A stretch of DNA of 20,226 nucleotides, from assembly GCA_025938035.1 (NCBI GenBank), contig JAICQE010000066.1:1-20226 (forward strand), read 5' to 3'. Positions 1-6,134 of this stretch are shown in pieces. The position numbers were made by a program, and so were the translations under genes. The notes beneath the pieces are model-generated. The model made no database searches. It worked only from the letters and a program-made list of their open reading frames with translations, and was not told the DNA's origin. The stretch is from Vicinamibacteria bacterium (lineage in GTDB: Bacteria > Acidobacteriota > Vicinamibacteria > Vicinamibacterales > UBA2999). Numbering within the stretch: the first letter of the stretch is position 1; the number at the start of each line of letters is the position of its first letter.

Positions 1-1
1 G

Positions 2-118
2 GTGGCGAAAGAGCGCGGCTTCCTGTTCGTGCTGAACGAGGACAGCGGCCTCCTCGCCTGGGCCAATCCCGCGCTCGATATCACGGCGGAGGTTGTGAAG
101 CGCATGAATGCGCCGTAG
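2..118 (+). CDS. Skp/OmpH-family periplasmic chaperone, C-terminal fragment
   Basis: Only the last 38 codons are inside the window; the gene begins upstream of base 1. The visible tail reads KERGFLFVLNEDSGLLAWAN and then PALDITAEVVKRMN. It matches the usual end of OmpH/Skp proteins, where a 'KGY-F-hydrophobic' strand is followed by 'hydrophobic-A-x-P-x-x-DIT-x-E-V-I-K-x-h-N'. Family knowledge: these small, exported, coiled-coil chaperones hold unfolded outer-membrane proteins in the periplasm and are often encoded next to bamA. The gene ends facing the M48 peptidase gene, with a 22-bp hairpin in the 50-bp gap. No start, signal peptide or coiled coil can be checked here, so the call rests on the tail motif alone. 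Confidence 0.8.
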   Translation: MAKERGFLFVLNEDSGLLAWANPALDITAEVVKRMNAP

Positions 119-141
119 TTGAGTGGCCGTGGGGCGCGCCA

Positions 142-163
142 GGCGGACGTGACAACGTCCGCC
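142..163. repeat. Palindromic intergenic repeat with TGACAA loop, possible bidirectional terminator
   Basis: A perfect 8-bp inverted repeat (GGCGGACG / CGTCCGCC) encloses the six-base loop TGACAA. It lies in the 50-bp gap between two convergent stop codons (118 on plus, 169 on minus), where a shared terminator would sit. It lacks the T-run of a classic intrinsic terminator and is flanked by C-rich sequence. The same loop recurs in the stronger hairpin at 9340-9365, so this is better read as one member of a dispersed palindromic repeat family. A transcription-ending role is an inference from position. Confidence 0.6.
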
Positions 164-168
164 CCCCG

Positions 169-1926
169 TTAGCGCTCGAAGACGAGCGCGCCGGGGACGT
201 CGCGAAGCACTGATTCGATCTGCGCGCTGTGCCGGCCGAGAACGACAACGACGACGCGGTTCGGCACGGCCTCGCGCTGGCGAAGGCGGTCCGTCAGCCC
301 GGCAACGTCGCCGTTTTTCGAGAAGACCGCGAACACGGTCTGCGTGCCGTTCGAGTGGTGCAGCTCTTTCGTGGCCAGGTACGCCCGCACCACTGCAGGC
401 TCGGCCTGCACCATCCGCGCGAGGGCCGTCCGATCGATCTGGCGATCCGCGCACGCGGCGAACCGATCCACAACCGACAGCTGGCTGCGCTCGCGCCGCG
501 CGATCTTTGCCGCCGCCGCTTCCCGGTTCAGCCGCGTCCGGTAGCGATGCGCGTCAAGGCGCCGTCCATGGTCCTCCAGAAAATCGACAATCGCGGCGCA
601 GCCCTGTTCACCGAGCGCTCGATCGGCATCCATGGCCGCTTCGATCAGCGCGATGCCGGAGTGATCGCCGCGATCGAGAAGCAGCCGGCCGGCGGCGAGG
701 CCGGCGGCGGCGTGGCCCGCATCGTGGGCCGTGCGATACCGTTGCAGAGCCGCGTCGTACTGGCCGTCCTCCTCCAGCAGCGAGCCGTGCTCGAACGCCT
801 GATCCGCTGTTGGCATCACGACTCCGTCGAGCACGGCAAGGCGCGCACGGCGCTGACGCATCTCGTCGTGCCGGCGGCGCCAGTCCGGACCACGATCGTC
901 CATCCATTCTCTCGCCACCATTCCGGCGACTTCCATCTTCTGTGGCCCGAAGAAATCGTCCGCCGCTGATGCCGCAGGCGCATCCGGCCATCGGGGGCTC
1001 TGACCGATCGCCCGCAGCCGATCGCTCAGCGCCGGATGAGTATCCGACGCCTGAGTCACCTCGGCGAGCAGGCGATTCATCAGCGCCGGCTTGTCCTCCA
1101 CGTCTGACCAGATCCCTGGAGCCATTGCCGCGTACGGATTGGGGATCTCGGCCTCCTGCTCGACGCGCTCGTAGAACCGCGTCCAGTAGCCCTGCTCGAG
1201 GACGTATGTACCGATCTCGATGGCCAGGAGCGCCTGCGCAGCCACCTGGGCTCCGGCCACCTCTGCTGCCAGACGGTCGGCAATGACTTCATGCTGCCGC
1301 GACACCGCGGCGGCGTGGCGATTCAGCCTCGGCACGTAGAAGCGATAGAGGAAGTAGACGTGCGCAGGCACCGAACGGTGCCGCTCGAGCACGTCCAGCA
1401 GCTGGATCCACATCCGGCGCGTGCGATGCACCCAACCCGAGAACCGGCCGTGCGCGTGCGTCAGATGTGCCAGTTCATGTGCGATCACCGCCCGCACCTG
1501 ATCCGTCGTCAGCGTCGCCAGCAACGGGTAACCGAGGATCAGCGTGTTCCGGCGCCACGGTATCCACCCGTAGCGAGCCTGGAGCGCCGTGGCGTTGTGG
1601 GCGCTCCCGACGAGCATGCGATGCACGCGCGGCGCGCCGACCTTCCGCGCGATCTCCTGAACCGCGGAAAAAAGCCGTGGGCCGAAGGCAGATCCAATCT
1701 CGACGCCTTCGGCGTCGCCCGACACCAGCCACAACGCCCTGAGCGCGCGCGCCGTCGTCAGCGCAACCGGGACGCCCACCAGAATCGCGACGACGGCCAC
1801 AAAGGGACGCCGCGCGAGAAGCCCCCACACCAGGAACCCTGACGCGGAGAGAAAGATCGCGGCAATCAGGGTGAGGTAGACATACCCCTCGAGAATGAGC
1901 AGCGCCAGCTTGAGGCGGGGTATCAC
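169..1926 (-). CDS. M48-family membrane zinc metallopeptidase with C-terminal TPR-like region
   Basis: Predicted membrane-bound zinc endopeptidase of 585 aa. Two hydrophobic segments (about residues 8-38 and 42-62) precede the catalytic domain. The zinc motif HELAH is at 150-154, inside VIAHELAHLTH, and the third ligand is probably E213 in RQHEVIAD, the classic M48 downstream signature. From about residue 385 the chain carries helical repeats (EHGSLLEEDGQYDAALQRYR and following) resembling TPRs, for docking or substrate handling. M48 relatives include HtpX and BepA, which act in membrane and outer-membrane protein quality control; the exact substrate is unknown. The start is GTG (1924-1926) and shares GTGA with the stop of the upstream TPR gene, so the two are probably translationally coupled. 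It is longer than typical HtpX (about 290 aa) because of the tail. Confidence 0.88.
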   Translation of the reverse strand: MIPRLKLALLILEGYVYLTLIAAIFLSASGFLVWGLLARRPFVAVVAILVGVPVALTTARALRALWLVSGDAEGVEIGSAFGPRLFSAVQEIARKVGAPRVHRMLVGSAHNATALQARYGWIPWRRNTLILGYPLLATLTTDQVRAVIAHELAHLTHAHGRFSGWVHRTRRMWIQLLDVLERHRSVPAHVYFLYRFYVPRLNRHAAAVSRQHEVIADRLAAEVAGAQVAAQALLAIEIGTYVLEQGYWTRFYERVEQEAEIPNPYAAMAPGIWSDVEDKPALMNRLLAEVTQASDTHPALSDRLRAIGQSPRWPDAPAASAADDFFGPQKMEVAGMVAREWMDDRGPDWRRRHDEMRQRRARLAVLDGVVMPTADQAFEHGSLLEEDGQYDAALQRYRTAHDAGHAAAGLAAGRLLLDRGDHSGIALIEAAMDADRALGEQGCAAIVDFLEDHGRRLDAHRYRTRLNREAAAAKIARRERSQLSVVDRFAACADRQIDRTALARMVQAEPAVVRAYLATKELHHSNGTQTVFAVFSKNGDVAGLTDRLRQREAVPNRVVVVVLGRHSAQIESVLRDVPGALVFER

Positions 1927-3242
1927 GCCTCCGCCTCAGCCCCTTCCTCGTCTCGCAAGTCCTCCAACGTGCGCAGCGCCTCTTCGTGAAGAGCAGGTTC
2001 GACGCCAAGTTCGATCGCCTCCTCGAAACTGACGCGCGCTTCGCCCGCTCGACCGAGCCTCGCCAGCGCCCGGCCGCGGGCGGCGTACGCACTGCCGCGA
2101 TGACTCTGATTGCGTACGGCGCGTTCGGCATCGTTGAGCGCCGCGGCGTAATCCCCCTTGCGGAAGTGTGCGTCGCTGCGGTCGCAAAACACTTTCGGAT
2201 CGTCCTGCGCGAGCGTGGTGGACCGGTCGTAATGCTCGAAGGCGCGCGTGAGGTCGCCGAGCCGTTCCAGCGCGATCGCCAGATACCCGTGCGCACGTCC
2301 GTGCTTCGGATCCTTTTGAATGGCCGCTTCGAACGATCGAATCGCGTCGCGCTCGTCGCCGCGGCGCAGCGCATCGACGCCGCGATTCACATACGGCTCC
2401 GGGTCGTTTGGCGCAAGAGCCGTCGCCGTGTCCCAATCGGCGGCCGCGCGCTGTGCGTCGCCCGCCCGCGACAACGCCACGCCGCGCAGGTTGTAGTACT
2501 TCGCGTTGTCGTCCCTCATCGCGATGGCACGGTCGAAGCAGGCGACGGCCTGCTTCGCGAAGACAGCGTTGTGGAGATACAGCACGCCGAGCTCGGCGAT
2601 CCCTTCGGACTCGTCCCAGAGCTTCACGAGCAGGATCCCCATGACGCCCATGAGCAGCAGGCCGGCCAGGGCACCGGCTCCGATGGTCAGCGGAAGCGTG
2701 TCGACTGCCGGTGGATGACGAAGCAGATAGGCAGCGGCGGATGCGCTGAACGGCGCCATCACGAACGCCATGCCCCATGCATCCTGGTTGCTGATGACGC
2801 CTGGCGGGAATGAGCCGTACATCATCCCGACGAAGAAGCCGCCGCCGACGGCAACGCTATAGGCGGCCCACGTCGCTTCCCTGCCGGCCGCAAGCATCAC
2901 GACGAGGCCGAGCATCGTCGCCCAGAAGAACGCGTATCCGGCCATCCATCCAACGGCCTTGCCGAGTACGCGGACCGTCAGCGGGTAGAAACCCCGCAGC
3001 AGCACCGCGGCGAGGACGACGAATCCGAGGAACGTCAGCGGCCGTCTGACGTCGGGGCTGAGGAGCACCGCACCGAACGCGGAGCCGGCAACGCCGACCA
3101 ACGCCAGCCACAAGCCCGCCGCGACCTTCGAGCCGCCGTGCAGCAGCAGCGGCTCCATCGCCTCGATGTCACCGGCGACGGCCTCCTCGGTTTTGTAGAA
3201 CGTGAGATCGTCTTTCCAGGCGGTCGGATCCTTGATCCCCAT
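1923..3242 (-). CDS. Polytopic membrane protein with cytoplasmic or periplasmic TPR domain
   Basis: A 439-aa protein. The N-terminal half has six likely membrane helices (about residues 41-61, 68-90, 98-119, 124-143, 155-174, 182-207). From about residue 215 to 430 the chain is tetratricopeptide repeats: successive units such as AKYYNLRGVALSRAGDAQRA, PEPYVNRGVDALRRGDERDA and HGYLAIALERLGDLTRA. TPRs bind partner proteins; no catalytic motif is visible. The ATG start at 3240-3242 is supported by AAGG at 3248-3251 (minus strand), six bases upstream. It overlaps the M48 gene by four bases, so a scaffold or adaptor role for that peptidase is the simplest inference. The membrane part belongs to no family I recognise. 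The acidic tail (EEGAEAEA) is unremarkable. Confidence 0.8.
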   Translation of the reverse strand: MGIKDPTAWKDDLTFYKTEEAVAGDIEAMEPLLLHGGSKVAAGLWLALVGVAGSAFGAVLLSPDVRRPLTFLGFVVLAAVLLRGFYPLTVRVLGKAVGWMAGYAFFWATMLGLVVMLAAGREATWAAYSVAVGGGFFVGMMYGSFPPGVISNQDAWGMAFVMAPFSASAAAYLLRHPPAVDTLPLTIGAGALAGLLLMGVMGILLVKLWDESEGIAELGVLYLHNAVFAKQAVACFDRAIAMRDDNAKYYNLRGVALSRAGDAQRAAADWDTATALAPNDPEPYVNRGVDALRRGDERDAIRSFEAAIQKDPKHGRAHGYLAIALERLGDLTRAFEHYDRSTTLAQDDPKVFCDRSDAHFRKGDYAAALNDAERAVRNQSHRGSAYAARGRALARLGRAGEARVSFEEAIELGVEPALHEEALRTLEDLRDEEGAEAEA

Positions 3243-3253
3243 GCGTTGCCTTC

Positions 3254-3365
3254 GGTTGCCTGGGTGGCCTAGGTTGCCTGGGTGCCCTAGGTTGCCCGGT
3301 CGTTCGGTTACGCAGGTGAACGCGGTTGCCTGAGTGCCCCCGCTACCCAGGCTACTCAGGCAACC
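3254..3365. repeat. Degenerate direct and inverted repeats of a GGTTGCCTGGGTGSCC unit
   Basis: The 140-bp gap between two minus-strand genes is filled by a short motif. Two adjacent 18-bp copies at 3254-3271 and 3272-3289 differ at one base (GGTTGCCTGGGTGGCCTA versus GGTTGCCTGGGTGCCCTA). A third, truncated copy starts at 3290 and a fourth (GGTTGCCTGAGTGCCC) at 3324. The motif then appears inverted: ACTCAGGCAACC at 3354-3365 is an exact reverse complement of 3324-3335, giving a 12-bp stem with an 18-base loop. Further degenerate pieces (CTACCCAG, CCACCCAGCTACCC) continue to about 3383. The array abuts the ribosome-binding site of the TPR gene. There is no T-run, so a classic terminator is not supported. 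Confidence 0.8.
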
Positions 3366-3382
3366 CAGTCCACCCAGCTACC

Positions 3383-3922
3383 CTATCTCACGAGCGTGTC
3401 TTCCGGACGAACTGACGCAATCAGCCACGAGCCGTCGATCCGGGAAAACCCGATCGTCAGCTCGCGCGCATCGACAACCGGCCGTTCGTCCGGGCCGGAT
3501 GAAATCCGTGCCGTGCAGTAGACCTGTGCGGTGGCGCGAGTGGCGTCGAGCGTTACCTGCATGTCCACGAACTCGATGGTGACGCCACCGGCGGGCGGCA
3601 CCCAGCGGCCGACGAGCGCCAGCACGGCGTCGCGGCCGACAAGCTCCGGCGGAACCTCCGCAGCAGGTCGGGGCGAAGCGCCCGTGGAAACCGCGATGCC
3701 GGGCGCAAGCACGTTGCGCAACACGGCAAGCCGCGCGATGCGTCCGAGCTCCCCGTCGTTCTCCGGCACGCTGAGCGACTCTGCGATCGCTGACATCTGG
3801 TTTTTGATCGCGCGTTCGTCGCTGTCCCCACATGCTGCGGCGAATGTGACGAGGACGCCGGCCAGCGCCAGTCTCGCCGAAGCCGCGTACGCACGTTGGC
3901 TGGTGCGGCGAAGGCGGATCAT
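3383..3922 (-). CDS. Small lipoprotein, possible SnoaL/NTF2-like fold
   Basis: A 179-aa protein with an arginine-rich N-terminus, a hydrophobic stretch (about residues 17-30) and a lipobox-like end, TFAAAC, that puts the lipidated cysteine at C31, followed by GDSDE. It is therefore probably a lipoprotein anchored in the inner or outer membrane. The mature part has a helix with LGRIARLAVL, then strands ending in ARELTIGFSRIDGSWLIASV. A C-terminal 'F-x-x-x-DGSWLI' strand is common in SnoaL/NTF2-like small domains, so that fold is suggested but not shown. The ATG is two bases after the signal peptidase stop, and no separate Shine-Dalgarno is visible, which points to coupling. No specific function can be assigned. 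Confidence 0.72.
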   Translation of the reverse strand: MIRLRRTSQRAYAASARLALAGVLVTFAAACGDSDERAIKNQMSAIAESLSVPENDGELGRIARLAVLRNVLAPGIAVSTGASPRPAAEVPPELVGRDAVLALVGRWVPPAGGVTIEFVDMQVTLDATRATAQVYCTARISSGPDERPVVDARELTIGFSRIDGSWLIASVRPEDTLVR

Positions 3923-3924
3923 TT

Positions 3925-4413
3925 TCAGAACAACAGCTTTCCGACGATGCGGCGGCGGCTCACTCGTCCAAGGTCATGGTTCTCGATCTTCATCGATCGG
4001 TTGTCGCCAACGACGAAGAACTCGCCGGGTGCCAGATCGACCGGTGCCATGTTCCACGCTGCCCGCCGCACGACGGTCGGTTCGATCAGGACCTCGCCGT
4101 TGACGGTCACCGTGCCGGTAACGATCTCGACGCGCTCGCCGGGCATCCCGACGATTCGTTTCACGTAGAAGGCGTGGGGGCCGGCCAGGCGGATGGCCAC
4201 GACGTCGCCGCGCACCGGCTCATGCGTCCAGTACGCGGCGCGGTTCGCGACGTTCAGCGCGCCGTCCTCGTACGTCGGCAGCATGCTGATGCCCGAGAGG
4301 CGCAGCGGGACGAGAATCCAGCCGAACACGACGACCGCGAGGCCAATGGTGAAGCTGATGCGCAGTAGGGTTGCGCGCGGATTGCGGCCAACAATCGGGG
4401 TCAGCAGGGACAC
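3925..4413 (-). CDS. lepB: Type I signal peptidase (S26 family), short form
   Basis: Cleaves signal peptides from exported proteins at the outer face of the inner membrane. The 162-aa chain has one N-terminal membrane helix (about 20-37). The nucleophile region SGISMLPTYEDG follows, with S43 in the S-M-x-P-T box, and then FYVKRIVGMPGE, with the general base K85. The GEFFVVGDNRS box (130-140) and a final GRVSRRRIVGK are also present. The box after GDNR reads SMKIENHDLGRV instead of the usual NSxDSRxxG, so this is a divergent copy. It is shorter than E. coli LepB (324 aa), as many S26 enzymes are. The start is GTG at 4411-4413: the reading frame is closed by TAA at 4450-4452, the stop codon of the preceding gene seen in another context, and no other start fits. 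Confidence 0.87.
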   Translation of the reverse strand: MSLLTPIVGRNPRATLLRISFTIGLAVVVFGWILVPLRLSGISMLPTYEDGALNVANRAAYWTHEPVRGDVVAIRLAGPHAFYVKRIVGMPGERVEIVTGTVTVNGEVLIEPTVVRRAAWNMAPVDLAPGEFFVVGDNRSMKIENHDLGRVSRRRIVGKLLF

Positions 4414-4449
4414 GCTGTTGATCCAATTCGGTGAATCCGGCGTGTTTCT

Positions 4450-5988
4450 TTAGGTGCGCGGCTCGCCGACCTTATAGCGCATCGGCAGTTGCAGCAGTTC
4501 CATGCACATTGGCGCAATGTCCACGGAGCGCATCACGGCCGGAAGGGACGGTGACTGAGGGCCACCGGCGAGCAGGACACTGAGCGAGTCCAATGCGTGC
4601 AGCGCGCCGTGCGATCCGCCCCCGACGTGCGCTTTACCGCCGCGGACATTGAATTCACAGCCTGGCCGCGCCGTGAGCCATACGTCGCCGCTGCCGGTGG
4701 CGTCGAGGGCCCCCGCGATCCGCTCGAGGGCATTCGGGTATTCGCTCGACTGGACGATCCCGTCCTGTACGTCGAGCTGCAATACTGCCGGCTCACCGCG
4801 CCAGCACCATCCGGTACCGAATGCATCACGCGCCTGCGCGGAGCCACCGTCATTCCGCCAGAATTCCAGCCTGCCGGCATGGCCCCTGGCAACGTATCGG
4901 GCATCACGAGATGCGCCGCTGTCGCGCCACAGAGCCAGATCGATCCGTGAGTCGGCGAGCGCATCGCGGACGACCCGGTCGAGGATCACGGCGCCGCGGC
5001 TCTGCAGGTGGATCTGTGTCGCACGCATGTTCGGGCAGATCATGATCTCGTCGGTGTCCCGCCACCGCGATCCGATGTCGGCCTGGCGGAACTCGCCGAG
5101 CAGCGTATCGAGTGCGATCACGGACTCGTTCGCATCGGGAAGAATCTCGCAGTGTCCGTGGTCCGATGTCACGATGACCGTGGTGTCCTGGATAAACCGA
5201 TCGAACCCTCCGGCGGCGTCGAATACTTTTCCCAGCGCCTCGTCGACGCGTTCGACGACCGGCAACGCTTCGTGCGGTCCAACTTCGTGGCTGCGGTAAT
5301 CGTTGTCCGCGAAATATGCGAGGGTGAAGTCTCCTAGCTCTCCGTCAGCGGCGAGCTCACAGAGCATCGTTGCCGTCGAGGCGTCGTCCATGCCAAAGCG
5401 ATGCAGGAGACCGCTTTTCCCCTCCACTGTGCCGCGGAGCGTATGTGCGGTAACGAAGTCGCCAAGGCACAGCATCGACGGACCGTCGACGGTTTCCGTG
5501 AGCGGTACGCCGGGCAGCATCGCCAGCAGCCACGGCACGTTCACCCGGTGGTGCACGTTGCCACGGTAGACCAGATAGTTCACGCAGGCCGCACGACCGC
5601 CCTCGCCCTCCACCATTTCGAACATCGTCGGCACCTTCAGGCGGTCGCCGTTCAGGCGGACAAGGAAGTCACGCAGAAACGCCCCGAATCCCTGCTTCGC
5701 GATGACCCAGAAATCGTCCCCGTAGTAGGCGACTTCTTTGCGCTCCTCGACAAACCAGGACGCACCCGCAATACCGTTCTCCGCCGGGTACGTGCCGGTC
5801 ACGATCGACGTCGTTGCGGCAGGGGTGATGGACGGGAAGATCGTGAACGAGCCCGCATGCAGACTGCCCGCCTCGGCAATGCGCCTGAGGTTGCGCAACT
5901 GTCCGGTTTGAATGGCGGGATTGACGACCCGGGGCGAGGCGGCATCGATAACGACGAGCAGGACTTTCACGCCTCGGCGCGGTTGCAA
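4450..5988 (-). CDS. Alkaline phosphatase superfamily / type I phosphodiesterase-nucleotide pyrophosphatase-like enzyme
   Basis: A predicted two-metal phosphoric ester hydrolase of 512 aa. The usual zinc and nucleophile set can be traced: D15 in VVIDAASP, the nucleophile T55 in FPSITPAATTS, D230 and H234 in ADNDYRSHEVGP, D276 and H277 in TSDHGH, and H460 in GGGSHGAL. This order is typical of the nucleotide pyrophosphatase/phosphodiesterase branch. The segment FPSITPAATTSIVTGTYP is highly characteristic. No signal peptide or membrane segment is obvious beyond the buried VKVLLVVID strand, so location is uncertain. The substrate cannot be told from sequence; nucleotides, phospholipids and phosphonates are all possible in this superfamily. 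The TTG start is preferred over GTG at 5968-5970 because of a well-placed GAGG. The signal peptidase gene follows after 36 bp. Confidence 0.85.
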   Translation of the reverse strand: MQPRRGVKVLLVVIDAASPRVVNPAIQTGQLRNLRRIAEAGSLHAGSFTIFPSITPAATTSIVTGTYPAENGIAGASWFVEERKEVAYYGDDFWVIAKQGFGAFLRDFLVRLNGDRLKVPTMFEMVEGEGGRAACVNYLVYRGNVHHRVNVPWLLAMLPGVPLTETVDGPSMLCLGDFVTAHTLRGTVEGKSGLLHRFGMDDASTATMLCELAADGELGDFTLAYFADNDYRSHEVGPHEALPVVERVDEALGKVFDAAGGFDRFIQDTTVIVTSDHGHCEILPDANESVIALDTLLGEFRQADIGSRWRDTDEIMICPNMRATQIHLQSRGAVILDRVVRDALADSRIDLALWRDSGASRDARYVARGHAGRLEFWRNDGGSAQARDAFGTGWCWRGEPAVLQLDVQDGIVQSSEYPNALERIAGALDATGSGDVWLTARPGCEFNVRGGKAHVGGGSHGALHALDSLSVLLAGGPQSPSLPAVMRSVDIAPMCMELLQLPMRYKVGEPRT

Positions 5989-5996
5989 ACGGGATA

Positions 5997-6000
5997 CCTC
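5997..6000 (-). promoter_or_regulatory. Ribosome-binding site deciding a TTG start
   Basis: On the minus strand GAGG lies eight bases before TTG (5986-5988). The competing GTG at 5968-5970 has only a GAGG directly abutting it, too close to work. This favours the TTG start and adds six residues (MQPRRG) to the phosphodiesterase. Confidence 0.5.
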
Positions 6001-6028
6001 GAATCGAACACCCCTCGACTGACGTGAG

Positions 6029-6058
6029 TTGACGCGGCGCCACGATCAGGCGTATTAA
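6029..6058 (+). promoter_or_regulatory. Sigma70-like promoter for the TonB-dependent receptor gene
   Basis: TTGACG (6029-6034) and TATTAA (6053-6058) are separated by 18 bases, matching the sigma70 consensus at 5 of 6 and 4 of 6 positions. The AT-rich box stands out in a GC-rich setting. Transcription would begin near 6065 and leave a leader of about 70 bases before the ATG at 6135. The region is divergent and must also serve the minus-strand phosphodiesterase block, for which no equally good promoter was found. Confidence 0.5.
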
Positions 6059-6118
6059 CTGCCCGGGTTACCTCACCTCGGCATCGATCCGCGCGGGGAC
6101 GTTGATTTCCTGGCTCTT

Positions 6119-6125
6119 GAAGGAG
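6119..6125 (+). promoter_or_regulatory. Strong Shine-Dalgarno deciding the receptor start
   Basis: GAAGGAG is followed by nine bases and then ATG at 6135-6137. This selects the ATG that immediately precedes a clean signal peptide. An in-frame TTG at 6102 would add 11 residues ahead of the signal peptide and has no such site. Confidence 0.75.
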
Positions 6126-6134
6126 TGTCCTGAC

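Noticed and set aside
6102..6134. TTG start 33 bases upstream of the receptor ATG
   Set aside because: It would place 11 residues ahead of a typical signal peptide and has no ribosome-binding site, whereas ATG 6135 has GAAGGAG at good distance.
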